Shown: piece by piece, positions 52,401 to 63,962 of the stretch
Numbering within the stretch: the stretch's first letter is position 1
How the letters are laid out: every line of letters begins with the position of its first letter
Source: Lingula anatina
Lineage: Eukaryota; Brachiopoda; Lingulata; Lingulida; Lingulidae
Direction of reading: 5' to 3'
Assembly: GCF_001039355.2 (NCBI RefSeq)
Contig: NW_019775602.1
Span: 133,130-197,129 of the forward strand
DNA: 64,000 nucleotides
Translations under genes and position numbers: made by a program
Notes under the pieces: generated by a model
What the model saw: only the letters and a program-made list of their open reading frames with translations
Told to the model about the DNA's origin: nothing
The model's database searches: none

Positions 52401-52778
52401 ATCAAACGATGGTTTTAACATTAAAAATATACCGATATTTGTCTCATAAACAAGGGTCGTAAAACTACTCCACCTAAAGGAATATTCTATAAAATATACC
52501 GGTATAATAATGGTTTATCTGACCGGCTAACACACTAGATGACAGTGCAAAATGAGCGTACCAAACTTGGTATAGTCCAGAAGGTTTCCCAGCAAAGGCA
52601 GGCCCTTTGGTCCTGGCATTTCTTCCAGCGGCCGTGCCTGAGGTACGTGTGTAGCCGCCCCGTGGGGTGTGGGCGGGTCTTTGATTTTGGTGGTAGCGGA
52701 GGTCGTGCAGGACCGGCCGGTGATATAGTACAGGACACATTTAGTCCATCTCCCATGCTGGTGTAAATGTACAGGCAT
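40459..52778 (-). CDS. Mitochondrial-clan cytochrome P450, copy A (frameshift in last exon)
   Basis: Nine exons: 52778-52562, 52359-52128, 49458-49271, 48543-48342, 47615-47453, 42224-42058, 41675-41594, 41277-41077 and 40602-40459. All phases match. The N-terminus is basic and Ser/Thr-rich, as in a mitochondrial presequence, before the PGPKG hinge (55-59). Motifs are WHDRR (helix C), I-helix AGVES-TSNT (330-338), ExxR (Glu387-Arg390), PERW (442-445) and the heme loop PFGHGPRMCIG with Cys468. FGHGPRMC and FAEQQM are mitochondrial-clan hallmarks, implying electron supply by adrenodoxin. Substrate unknown. The last exon, entered in its proper phase, reads LVQKFHDTTHG instead of copy B's LVQNFTIQHTG, because TTTTT replaces TTCT at 40591-40595. 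This shifts the final 45 residues. Intron 5 is inflated to 5.2 kb by a LINE and a 2.1-kb element. Confidence 0.92.
42240..45065 (-). mobile_element. Non-LTR retrotransposon (LINE), 5'-truncated and decayed, in intron 5 of P450 copy A
   Basis: Minus strand, in order: the C-terminal part of an APE-type endonuclease (ENTLDLVLSTRHEQIYDL, then CSDHYPVVFTFE); reverse transcriptase from about 43460 (ENYRPVSLLCTISKVMERL; VIYLDFSKAFDAV near 43060; SGVPQGSILGPLMFLLYISD; MSLFADDSK, the FADD active site, near 42810); then a C-terminal domain (LVRSKLELISVS, RVQRSATRHILG). Several frameshifts and stops separate these. The order endonuclease-RT-C-domain fits the Jockey/CR1-like superclade. Its left edge near 45065 coincides with where alignment to copy B (about 60430) resumes. 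Confidence 0.85.
45181..45195 (+). repeat. G-rich simple tract
   Basis: GAGAGGGGGGGGGG, matching the place where copy B has its (GA)n tract at 60556-60603, so a GA microsatellite has changed composition between the paralogues. Confidence 0.6.
46109..46323. mobile_element. Foldback MITE, GATCGATC family, nested copy with empty site
   Basis: Left CATTTCCATAGATTTTTAG, right CTGGAAATACACCC. Flanks read GAACATA before and ATAGTGAATG after, while the paralogous unit at about 46506 reads GAACATAGTGAATG. The element is therefore a clean insertion with a 3-bp ATA repeat. Confidence 0.75.
46631..46779. mobile_element. MITE with AAGGGATAACAACT termini and TA target site
   Basis: Left end TA-AAGGGATAACAACTC; right end GTTGTTATTCCTT-TA. 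Unoccupied sequence of the same repeat at about 56293-56310 (AATGTTATTAAGATGCAG) lacks it. The same family is at 56977-57325. TA duplication and short inverted termini suggest Tc1/mariner mobilisation. Confidence 0.7.
46814..46823. other. Ten-N gap inside a poly-A tract
   Basis: The N run is flanked by about 20 A residues on each side. The true length of the homopolymer or missing sequence is unknown. Confidence 0.95.
48714..48893. mobile_element. MITE with GCATTCAGAGCAGC / CTGTTCTGAATGCGC termini
   Basis: Inverted ends (GTGCATTCAGAGCAGCGGACT; inverse GTCTGCTGTTCTGAATGCGC) with internal AAATATGG and CCATATTT boxes facing each other. It lies in intron 3 of P450 copy A. A related insertion occupies the same intron in copy B (61736-61975), so it predates the gene duplication. 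Confidence 0.65.
49700..52127. other. P450 copy A intron 2 with degenerate short repeats
   Basis: Over 49850-50850, variants of TTTTCAAAGACGAACAGAA and GAAGAATACTTTTCCATTTTCATT recur every 100-150 bp. The same array is present at 62440-63240 in copy B. GAAGGCAGACTAGCCGAAAGC at about 50194 is also shared. No coding content seen. Confidence 0.6.
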
Positions 52779-52841
52779 CCTGGACCTCTGTTTATGAGGC
52801 GATGACTTGATGTGAGAAGGGAAAAGCTGGAAATCATTAAA

Positions 52842-53693
52842 CAAGGCAGCAAAGCTGTCAAATGCACAGGCAAAAAGCAGAAAATAAGGATGTAGGAAGT
52901 TGGTCCTTTTTTCAATTTTGATGCAATAATAAATAATGCTTATAACAACACAGTCAACCAAAACTAAACTTTAATCATGCACAACAGGTAACATGGTCAA
53001 TAAGATTACAGTTTCAAAACCATGACAGTTTAAATTCACATAAATGAAAATCCCAATATATGAAAAATGATGACGGTGCAGAAAATAATATAATATAACA
53101 TAATATAATGTTTAATGGCATAAACACCAAAACTATTGCTTATGTAGAAATACAGAAAGTGTATAGAGCTTGAGATGGATGGGAGTTAAAATTCACAACT
53201 TGAAAATGCCGGCGTTTGAAAATATCTATATAAAAAATTATAAGAAAACCCCAAAAGAAAAAATTGTGTAAAAATGGTCTGATTTTCGAACTGATTTTCG
53301 AACTCAACCTGTATTTTAGTAAGGTAGATCAGTCCTGTGAATTTCAAGACAATAGGCCGATCGATTTTCCCCTGAAATGTGTTATCTGTGTTGCGTATAT
53401 GCTGAAAAAAGAAAAAAAAACAGCCTCAAAATGACATGATCATGTTGATTTTCGAACTCGACCTGTGTTTTATGGATATTCATTAGTTCTGTAAGATTTA
53501 AGCCAAAAAGTAAAACGGTTCTCCACTTATCTTGTTATTGGTGTTGCATATATGCTGAAAAAAGCGAAAAAACAGCACAACTTTTAAAAATGACCTGATC
53601 ATGCTGATTTTAAACGAGAACATTTATCGTGTTTGCTACGGCAACGACAGACGCAGGTGACAGCTATACGTACAGAAGCATCTGTCTGTACAT
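52842..53693 (+). mobile_element. Second copy of the CAAGGCAG element, directly upstream of P450 copy A
   Basis: Starts ACAAGGCAGCAAAGCTGTC at 52841, 64 bp upstream of the P450 ATG. Ends with TACAGAAGCATCTGTCTGTACAT, again a terminal hairpin. Shorter than the 45289 copy. Copy B has the same element start at 63963 at an equivalent distance from its ATG. Confidence 0.6.
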
Positions 53694-53699
53694 GAAAAA

Positions 53700-54861
53700 T
53701 AGATCACTCAGATCTAGTGGGCACATTCTAAAGTGAAAAAAGACAAAAACACATGCATGGAGTTTGAGTCTCTTAATCCATTTTCCTTCAGTCATCGTCT
53801 CTGGCATCTAGATACGTACCCAACAACATACCATCTGGCTGTTATACGTAGAAATACACTGTAGGCTGTCAGCAGCTGCCCCCCCCTCCCCTCCACTCCC
53901 CCCATTCCCCTTTCACGACATTTAATGTGGAATATTTTTTTCTCAAGCCCCAAAGCATCTTTTCAGTCTATGGAAATGTGGTGTCAGCTTACCTTAACGT
54001 TAGCCGTTACCTGCAAGGTATCCGCTAGTGTCTCGCTGTAATCTTCTAGTGAGACGTTTACGTCTCAGTCTTCCACATCTATACGGTATCTGTACACTGT
54101 CTGCTGTGATGGTTAGGATTATACTCGGGTGTTTGCTTGTGCTAAGCACTCTTGTAGAACACACCTACCTAGAAGACTCCTGTATATTTAAGGCATATAC
54201 CGCTACCGCCTTGCTTGTTCTGGGGACGGCTGTACCCGAGCAACAATGATAACACGGGAGCTGACCCAGTTACAATAATAGGTTTTTATTCTTTGTGTCG
54301 CGGCCTAGGCGGTTTTGTTATAGTAGGCGACCATTGTATTAAGTGCCTGCTTTTATAAGCACCAGACTAGTGCATCAAGGTGAAGGTTCACAGAATTTGA
54401 CCTTATCGGGCTGAAGTACTTGCCTGGGACCCTTTTAACTTCTGACAAACGTAGGCCCCAAACCGTATTTCATGGGATGCATGCCCAATTTTCGATTTTT
54501 TCGGCTTCGAAGCAGACATGCAACTCATATATGTTCTTATTTCCCCTTATCTAGTTGTATACATTTACAATGCACATATATGGAGTTTTTTGTTAATCAA
54601 TACTTCCCACCTAGTCCACTCTAGTTGAGATGCACACGTATTTGATTGACAGATAGTTTTTGTTTAGCCCCGCCCTGTGATCACGTGCTACACCATGTAT
54701 AAATTTGTGCCACTCGTGCAGAGTAGTCAGTCTAATATAGTAGTTTAGATCAATAAAAAGCTATAGATCAATCACTCTTTAATAGTTCTTCGCTCCCAGA
54801 AAGTACTCTCCCTATAGGGCTAAATACAATGTGGCTTGCAGTGGGTAAACAAACGGGAAAA
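53700..54861. other. Intergenic spacer with promoter-like and LTR-like signals
   Basis: Contains a palindrome GAGACGTTTACGTCTC at about 54051-54066. A TATAAAT at about 54700 is followed some 50 bp later by AATAAA at about 54754, and by TACAATGTGGC near 54828, an arrangement seen in LTR R-U5 regions. No second end or target duplication was found, so no LTR is called. Confidence 0.4.
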
Positions 54862-56732
54862 CAAGGTAGCAAATCTGTCAAATGTACAGACACATAGCAG
54901 AAAATAAAAACGCACAAAATAGTAAAACGGTTTTCCACTTATCTTGTTATTGGTGTTGCATATATGCTGAAAAAATTATCTGATGCAATTATATATTATA
55001 ATTAACTTCAAAGTCAGCATCAAATTTCAATCATGCACAACAGTTAATACCGATTTAAGTAAAATGTGTAACAAGCAAAATGCTTCAGGCTCATGAGAGT
55101 TCAAGTTCACACTTGAAAATTCTAGAATGAGAAAAATGAAAATTTCACAAAATTGCACATATTAAAGTAGATAATCCAACAGAGATAATTTGAGCTTTAT
55201 GTTAATCTTAAGAATAAATTCTTGTAACTTAAACACAGTTTTCCTTCCAGAACATTTGTGGTGGCAGTGGACAAAGAAGTTTTCTTTGTAAATTTTGATG
55301 CAGTATTTCATAATCATTAATGGTATAATTACCACCAATTTTTAATTATCTACTAAAAATAGCATGCACATTTAGCAAAAGTGAATTAGACTGCTTTTCC
55401 AACCCAGGCTGCATTTTTAGTGCTGTGATTCTTCTTTGCAAGTTTGAGAATCATAATTAAAATGGTTTTCCTTTAATGGTCATGATAGGGACAATTTCCA
55501 AAATGGGGTTTTCTTTATTTTGATGCAATATTACATAATGCTTAACAACATAATGACCATCAACTTTTAATTATAATAGAAAAGTATCATGAATATTAAA
55601 AAAATGTGACTAGCAAAAGTCTTCAAGTCCATAGAAGTGTAAAGTCACACCTTGAAAATGCCAATATGTGAAAAATGAAAGTTTCACAAAAATGTTTAAC
55701 ATCCAGAAAAATCAACCAATCGGACTGGTTTTCAAACTGACGCTGAAAGTTAGTCTTTTTTCTTTCCTGTAAGTTTGAGAAGAGTTACTGACATAGTTTT
55801 CCTTTTTATGGTGACTATGGCAGCAATGCCTAAAATAGGTTTCTTCAATTTTGAAACAATATTACCGAATGCTTAACAGCATAATCACCACCATTATTTA
55901 ATAATGCACTGCAGGTCACATGGATATTTAGAAAATGTGACTATAGCAAAGGTCTTCAGGCCCATGGAATATCAAAGTCACACCTTGAAAACGCCAAAAT
56001 GGAAACAAGAGATAACTGTATTAAAATGAGTTTATTTCTATTTTAACACCTTTTTTACATAAAACAAAAAAGAAAAAAAAAACAACATTTACTTCCATTT
56101 TTATATGAACAACTTAGAAAATTGTTAACATGAGAAAAAATATCAATAACAATTACAATGTCTAATTTGCTCCATTCTGAGATTATGAATATAGGGAATG
56201 ATTAAATATGACAAACTGCAATGACGTGAGATTTTTTTCACACTTTATTACACCATACACGATGGCAGGTTTACCATCATTTTTATATAATCAACTAACA
56301 ATGTTATTAAGATGCAGAAAATGTCAAAGAACACTTTTACGTATCTAATTAGTTCAATAATAAGACTGTTAACATGCCTTAGAATTAAGTCCAATTAAAA
56401 AACACTTATACAAAAAGCATAACTTCATCAAAACTGCACCGATCAAGTTGATTTTTAAACCCAACCTGTATTTTAGTAAGATTGATCTCTCCTGTAGGTT
56501 TGAAGACAATAGGCCGATCAGTTTTCCTTGAAATGTGTTATCAGTGTTGCATATATACACTGAAAAAGTGAAAAACAGAATAACTTTTGAAAAAAAATGT
56601 CCCAATCATGCTAATTTTCGAACTCGACTTGCGTTTTTTGCATATTCATTAGTTCTGAAGGATTAAAGCCAAAGGGTAACGATGGCAACGGCGACGATAG
56701 ACGCAGGTGTCGGCTATATGTGCCAGAGATCA
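54862..56732 (+). mobile_element. Third copy of the CAAGGCAG element
   Basis: Begins CAAGGTAGCAAATCTGTCAAATG and ends near GACGCAGGTGTCGGCTATATG. It has the same internal AGGCCCATGG units (about 55089, 55620 and 55955). It lacks both nested MITEs of the 45289 copy and so provides the empty sites. The final hairpin is eroded. Confidence 0.6.
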
Positions 56733-56976
56733 TTTTCTTTCTTTGTTGTCTTTTAAGACAATATATTAATATAAACATAGTTAAAACATAGTTAAAACTA
56801 GCACAATATGGACCAAATTGTGGAGAGTGCAACAATCAGATTTAGACAGAAAGTGAGGGTAAATACTTCTTTCCTGGTCAGAGATCACTAAGTGCTCACT
56901 GCAAACTTGATAACGTGACTCTTTCAACCGGAGCGCGTTATTTAATTTTATTTAACCCTTTGATTAACAAGTTATA

Positions 56977-57325
56977 AATATTTAAAGGGATAATAACTAT
57001 TCGTTTTGGCCAAAAAATGAATTTTTCTGGAGTAAACAACAATTTCCCATACTTACCAATGGTTCATGAATCCATTTTACTTTCAAAGTTAGTCCCTGTT
57101 TTTTTTCTAAAAGTTTGGTTTTTTGTTAAAATCTCTTAAGAGATTATAACAAAGTATAGCCATCAATGGAAGTCACGTAGTCTGAGGACAAGCTCAGAAG
57201 TCAGAATAATAGCTATAACTGCCTTTTTTGTGGTAAAACAGAATGTATTATATTTCTATGAGTTGTTCACAATGTTTTCATTGTGAAATATAGATCTCAT
57301 ACAAAGAGTTATTATCCCTTTAAAT
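56977..57325. mobile_element. MITE with AAGGGATAATAACT termini in the 3' flank of P450 copy B
   Basis: Ends TA-AAGGGATAATAACTATTCG and AAGAGTTATTATCCCTT-TA. Copy A has uninterrupted sequence at the equivalent place (about 39433-39470: GATTAACAAGTTATATACATTTGAC ... GTGTACAACTCAAG), so the insertion came after the duplication. Confidence 0.75.
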
Positions 57326-58426
57326 AATCGAAGTGTACAACACAAGAATAAAACAGTTAAAATTAATTTTATGCATTCAGAGATATAAACACGACTGAAG
57401 ATACACGTGTCTAATATATATCAATGAAAGTGACAGAAACGATTTTTACAAAGATTTCTTTAAAAAACTCCACAGGCTTGAAAACGACGAGTTTTATATT
57501 ACATTTGTGCTCAGACCTCTAAGATAATAGACTAAGATATTCATGTATTTTAATAATAATAATCTTTAAAACACCTTATTACACATTGCAAATTTATTTT
57601 ACAAAATAGAAATAAGAAAGAATAAACTATGTACATATTTGAGTTATAAGGGATAATTATACAATGTTTGGAACACAATTAATATTAAAATAAAGGAAAA
57701 AGAATGAGACGAGAAAAACAAACCAATTTTACAACCCTGTACCCTGCATATTATGGTTAAAACGTCTAATTTCGCTTCGCTCTGTGATTTTTCTTTTACA
57801 TTGCCCCTCTCCCCTTAGCGATAGCCTGGGTAAGTCAGGGCCTTTAAATACCAAAGTGAAACGTACAGTTCGTCAGTGCTTTTCCTGCAGAACATTGTTG
57901 CTTCTTGGTGTGACTGTTAGACCAAGAGGTTCGTCTGGTTTCCCAAATGAAGTATACGTGATTCCGATGTCCTCCGAGCCCGTGTGTTGTATCGTGAAAT
58001 TCTGGACAAGCTGAAGAGAGAAAGAGAATGGAATGGTGGAATAAAAAGGTAAACAATCCGCGTTTGAAAGTGTCCCCCAAACACGAATTCTATCTCTACA
58101 TTTCCTGCATGAATCGTAGCAATAACGTAGCAATAAGGAATGGTATAAAACACGGATTCATGTACAGAGGCTGGACGGTGATTCGTGAGTAGGAGAAAAT
58201 TCAATTTTTGCGGGAAAATCTGGGAAGGATTCCTTTATAAAGTTAAGATGATTGCCCATGCGCAAACTAGGGCTTGTTGAAGAATAAGATCATATCAAAT
58301 AAATACCTAATGAATTATATCCACATATCTAAGTAAGATCAAGTGAATTACGTTGTTTTCTTGTTTAAATCTGAAGGAGACTCCGAGAGTGTTGCAGAAA
58401 AAAAAGTGTTTGTATGTATAGCAAAG

Positions 58427-58545
58427 AGGGAGAGAGTGAGAAGAGAGGGAAAGGGGGAGGAAAGAAAAAGAGAGAGAGAGCGAGAGAGGGGGAGAGAGGG
58501 GGGAGAGAGAGGGAAGAGAGAAAAAGAGAGCAGAAAGACAGAGAC
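58427..58545 (+). repeat. Imperfect GA-rich tract
   Basis: GAGAG/GGGAG mixture in intron 8 of P450 copy B, directly beside the exon 8 donor. It is homologous to 41006-41066 in copy A. Open frames through it are low-complexity artefacts. Confidence 0.9.
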
Positions 58546-59479
58546 AGAGAGATTGGGGTTAATACCTTGCTGACAGCAATGTACATCTGCTGTTCCGCGA
58601 ACCGTTTCCCTAAACACATTCTGGGGCCGTGGCCGAAGGGCAGCATGAGGAAAGGGTGTGGCTGCACGTTGTCCTCCTTCATCCAGCGTTCAGGAGAGTA
58701 GGTGTGAGGGTTAGGAAAGTACTCGGACTGTAAGCACGATATGTTGTTACAGTTTATCACACAGGTCTGAAAGAAAAAAATAAAGTAATGATCAGTCACG
58801 TGACTGAGCATGACATATCACCCAAACTTTAGATTAACCACCGCCACCTCCTTAAAACAGACAGGCAAATTGTTAAAATTAGAAATTTACGTTAAAACTG
58901 AACTTTGTAAAGTTGAGAATGTCATACTCCAATAGGAGCACTTAAGTTGTGGCGGTTTAAGTAAGTATTAAAACTTTTTTCTTAAGAAAATGGTTAATTT
59001 GGCTTCTAGTCTAATTTGAGATCAGACCACGCTTGCAACAATATTATGTGACAATAAATATCCACAAACCCCTTTTGGTACTAGGTAACCTCCCAGAACA
59101 GCGTCTTCGGCCAGGATTCTCGAAGCTGCTATCACTACAGGGAAGTATAACCTGAAAAAACAAACTTACATATTCTGCAACAAAATTTTAAAGAAGATAT
59201 GAACTGATCGTTACAACTATATTCAAACACTAGACGGAGATTAGAAAACTCTTTAACGTACACACAATAAAAGTAGTTTCTAAGTCCTTTTAAAATATTA
59301 TAATTGTCACTATGGACTGGGCTTAATGGGGATTTCCGCTCGGCTGGGCTATATCTATATAATATGTCCCTTCAAATTATCTTCTACCACCAAACAATAT
59401 CAAAAATAACTTATGAACCCGTAAAATACATGTAGTAAGAGAATTATTGCACGTATATGTAGGTCAAACGCTAAAAAAA

Positions 59480-59520
59480 AAAAAAATAATAATAATAAAA
59501 TAATAATAATAAAAAAAAAA
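59480..59520 (+). repeat. A-rich/AAT simple tract
   Basis: Poly-A with AAT and AATAATA units in intron 6 of P450 copy B. Confidence 0.85.
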
Positions 59521-60553
59521 TGGCAAAATTATGTCCACTTTCAAAATGGCGGATGGCGTCCATCTTGAATTTGAGACACCAAATGTCAGGCAATTGTTTC
59601 CATAAATGGGTTCCTGGTAATTAAGGCAGGTTTGATAATATATACGTTTTTAGTCATAAAAGTGAAGCTAATATGATATATCATATTTTTGTATCTAATT
59701 ATGCTAATTATGTAAATTATGCAAATTTATGCGTCAATAGAAGTATCTCTATGGATAAAAAAATGTCATTTGGCCAAGGAACATTAATGCCAAGTTACTC
59801 ATTTGTACTACAAATGCAGCGTTTGGCTTACTACCAAGAAAAATGTAGATAAAGGTATATCATTTTTTTCGATTTCATTGCATACCTCATAGACTCTTTC
59901 ACACACGCTTTCATATAGGGCAGACGATTGAGGTGTTCGGTGGTCATGTGACCATCTCTCGGCAACACTCGGGTCACTTCGGCCCTTAATTTGTCTTGTT
60001 TGTCTGGGCTGCGGGCCAAATTGTACAGTAAAAAGGCCAGGCTGTTCGAGGTCTGAAAAAGAGAGCAACAAAAAATACAAGTAGACACAAAGCCTAACTT
60101 ACAAGTAAGTAAGGCCAAAGCTACGCAGGAAAACAGGACATATTCCGTCATGACATGTTGATAGTAAAGAGGGTATAGAGAAATTCAAAATGAATATACA
60201 GTAATATCTTTCTCGTCTCTACTACCTATGTTGGGGTGTGTCTGTTTTTCCGGGGGTGGGGGGGGGGGAGGGGGTGTAGGGAAGAGGGACTTACCACCAA
60301 TATGTTAAGTGAAGAAAGGTAACATGGGAAGAAGCCTTGGGGATGCATCTAGCATACGTTTATCCTGACGCTCTCTTTCCGTATTATTTCGGCTCCTTTT
60401 AAACATTTTTGTGTATTACACGTAAAATAGTCGGTTTCAATGTCAGCTTTCGACTCCATATCAAACATTTAATTTCTCACAGCTGAATGATCGTGTTAAT
60501 GATAAACGCCCCATTCAAAGACAATATGATATCGTAAAGGGAAACTGTCGAAT

Positions 60554-60555
<2 letters not shown>

Positions 60556-60603
<48 letters not shown>
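60556..60603 (+). repeat. (GA)n microsatellite
   Basis: About 24 GA units in intron 5 of P450 copy B. Confidence 0.97.
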
Positions 60604-60608
<5 letters not shown>

Positions 60609-61735
60609 GTTATACGATTTGCTGTCATAAGTATTTCCTTAAGTATCCTCAGAAATATAACTTAAAGCACTTCAAACAAACTGACAAAATAAAAAAATAT
60701 TTGGAAATGGTTTACAAGTCACCGATTCTACTCCTGCTACAAAGAGTGCTGCGGCGATGATGCGGACTGTCTTCCGTTGTCCTCAACTCGGCATTTTTCG
60801 CAAGACTCTTTTCGACAAGATCCGCTGAAAATCTGAAACAAATAAAACAAAGATTAAATGAACTGCATGTAGGATAACTGAAGTCATGTTATAAAATCAA
60901 CAAATAGCCAAAGGGATTCTTATTTTGATTGTGATATATTTTTACCTTAATTACTTAATTTCGTATTATTTTTCAACGATAACCCTTGGTAGGCCTTAGG
61001 GTGTTTTTTTAAATAAATTTCTTCCTTAAATGTAATATGTAATGTTTATATCGGAGTATAAAGAAATTCCTCTCCTATCTCGTTCACATAACAAAGATTA
61101 AAATTTTATTTTTTTTGTAGTGTTGGAGTATCTCCCTTGTTCTTTTGCTAATTTGTTAGATGAAAGTCTTAATTCTGCAGGGAATCCCCCATAACTGAGG
61201 CATGGGCTTGGGTAGATCATATTGTATTGTAAAATCACCTGTCAATTTTGGTCTGAATTTCAATTTTAATCTTTCCTCAATCACGGCGGTCACCAAATAT
61301 TCTAAATTGAAAATATTTGCTCCCACAACTGATCCCATTGAGTGCGTGTAAAAGGTTCTGTCATACCCCTGTACTTACTGTAAGATAAAGGAGTACACTT
61401 TCACAAACCGAGCATAGAGAGGCGTTGGAAACCACTTAAAGAGCGGAAAAGAGAAGATGGTATCGGCCAGCAGGGCAAACAACTCTTCGTTCTTCTGAAT
61501 AAACATTCGCTCCTTGGCATCGTGTTGCAATTTAGCTCCGAGCACGTTGAGTCGCATATTAAAACATACATTTCCAATCGCTAAAAGGTAGGCAAATAAA
61601 AATGAGGTGATTAAAAAAGGAAAAAAAAGTGAAATAAAATAATTTGACTCCAACCTGAACAAGAAACATTTTCTGAAATGGAAATAGCTACCAATAAGCA
61701 ATACTATAAGTGACTGCATCCTCAAATGTTGACTA

Positions 61736-61975
61736 AGGCTCCATTCAAAATAAGGGACTAATTAGTATGAAGGTAAAATATGTCTGACCACTTCATTACT
61801 TCCCCAGGGGATATCTATTCAGTGTCCATTAGCAGATTAGACGGCAAGCTTTGTGGTGGGTCGCCATATTTGATCCACGGGCTAGTTAGTCCCCTTTTCT
61901 GAATGGGGCCAAAGAGCGCATTCAGAACAGCAAACTAACAGATCCGCGATCAAATATGGCGACCCACAGGCTGTG
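61736..61975. mobile_element. MITE pair in intron 3 of P450 copy B
   Basis: One element ends GTCCCCTTTTCTGAATGGGGCC. It is followed at once by a half element beginning AGCGCATTCAGAACAGC with ATCAAATATGGCGACCC. Both belong to the family at 48714 in copy A. Confidence 0.55.
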
Positions 61976-63962
61976 CAAAAACATATTAACATTAAAGTGT
62001 TATATCATAAAACTGGCGGAAGAAACGTTCCTTTATATATTCACTTTTCAATTCAGTCACGGTTCATTCTCTATTTCAAAACATGTAGGTACGCATTTGC
62101 TTTTGCAACATTAAAACGTGTGTGAAGAGAAGCTTACATTCCATGACGTACTGCACCAGTTCCTCCTGAATATCGAGCTCTGTCTTTTCCTCGGCCATCT
62201 TCCGCAGGTAAGCCACAAAGTCATCTGTGACTTGGGACTGCATACTTAGGTAGAGCTGCACGGCTTGGGGGCGGAGCATTTTCTTCTGGGTCGTCGTACG
62301 TCGGTCATGCCACTGTTTGCCATCTCTTGAAAGAGAAACTAAAATGTTTTCACTGACTAAAATCTAGAAAGACACGCAGGGAGTGCATGCCTACCATTAC
62401 GTCAAGACAAATAAGCTAAAATATTTGATTGTTTACTTTTCTGATTTTCAAAGGAGAACAGAAAACTTGATTCTTAAAGTAAAACTGTTGTTTCATGCAC
62501 TAAAGATAACAATACTTCTGCATATTAGGTTGATGTTCCATTCAATTTTTTGGTATACAAAAAATGAAAAAATATTACACTGTTTAACTTTAAACAGATA
62601 TAAAAACTCCTTTCTATCCCTAAGGAAAAAATACTTCTACAGATTACATTGGTGTTTCATTTTCAATGGGAAGTTTCTCTGATATTCAAAGACGAACAGG
62701 AAAAAACTGCACTGTTAAACTTAAAACTGTCGTTTCTTGCACCAAGGAGAAAAAATTTTTTACATTTTACATTACAACTTAGACAATGCTAATCATAAAT
62801 CACCGTATAGATCTTGTATATGAGAATCAAGCGTTAAATTTGTGTCCCTGAAGAAGGCTGACTAGCCGAAAGCATAGATATTATACTTTTAAAACAGAAT
62901 ATTTTTAAAGATGTATTTTAATTTTAAATCTAAACAAGGAAAACACCGATTTTCAAAGATAGACAGGAAAAATACAGCTATGTGTAGCGTTGAATCAGAG
63001 AAACCTCTTACTTTTTTTTTACTTTGAAGTGAAGAATACTTTTCCATTTCACATTGAAAAAAAAGACGTTTCATATGAACGAGAAAAAATAATTAGTTTT
63101 AAAAATAAACAGAAAAATACTGCAATATTAAGCTTTTAAATAGAAATATTCTGAGAAATTTTGACTTGAAAGAAAAAATACTCATATTTTTTAAAAACGA
63201 AGAGAAGAGTACCAATGTTTAGCTCTGAATCTGGAAAATGTTATATGCCTCTACTTACCCCATTCCTAAAGTTAAAGGTTTTCCTGTGCGCTTGTAATAA
63301 ACATCCAGCAAGGGTATCGAAGCCCCGCGGCTTGGGTAACGGCCCTCCTTTCTAAACACAGTGGCAATATCTTCAGGGTCGGACACATAAATCATGTATG
63401 TGCTGGGTCCGAGTCTTTCCTTGAAAATCTTTCCATATTTCTCAAAGTCCTTAGCGAGCTGCAGGTGTAATTAAGATATTTTTTTGTTCCCTGGAAGATG
63501 ATTTGATAAATTTTCATGTTATACTTAAAATATCATACGATGGTTTTAACATTAAAAATATACCGATATTTGTCTCATAAACAAGGGTCGTAAAACTACT
63601 CCACCTAAAGGAATATTCTATAAACTATACCGGTATAATAATGGTTTATCTGACCAGCTAACACACTAGATGACAGTGCAAAATGAGCGTACCAAACTTG
63701 GTATAGTCCAGAAGGTTTCCCAGCACAGGTAAACCCTTGGGTCCGGGCATTTCTTCCAGCGGCCGTGCCTGAGGTATGTGTGTAGCCGCCCCGTGGGGTG
63801 TGGGCGGGTCTTTGATTTTGGTGGTAGTGGAGGTCGTGTAGGACCGGCTGGCGATATAGTACCGGGCACATTTAGTCCATCTCCCAGCCTGGTGTAAATG
63901 TACAGGCATCTTGGATGAGGAGATGACTTGATGTAAGAAGGGAAAAGCTGGAAACCATTAAA

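Larger units (their letters stand above)
57873..63909 (-). pseudogene. Mitochondrial-clan cytochrome P450, copy B (nonsense codon and I-helix deletion)
   Basis: The nine exons are homologous to copy A: 63909-63693, 63490-63259, 62325-62138, 61580-61379, 60832-60723, 60052-59886, 59151-59070, 58766-58566 and 58010-57873. Exon lengths equal copy A except exon 5 (110 versus 163 bp). Exon 2 has TAA at codon 79 (63473-63471) where A has AAA. Exon 5 lacks 53 bp, removing most of the sequence before AGVES and shifting the frame. Heme exon (PFGHGPRMCLG), PERW, ExxR and the last exon (LVQNFTIQHTGSEDIG, then KPDEPLGLTV) are otherwise intact, and splice sites are conserved. Two independent lesions make a dead gene likely; sequencing or haplotype error is less likely. 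Same substrate class as copy A before loss. Confidence 0.88.

Noticed and set aside
54028-54840. Possible solo LTR (TATAAAT, AATAAA, then TACAATGTGGC)
   Set aside because: No defined 5' end, no terminal TG...CA pair that I can fix, and no target duplication.
58365-58811. 148-codon frame extending the P450 copy B heme exon
   Set aside because: Only 58566-58766 is exon. The tail reads through the donor site into a GA-rich intron tract.
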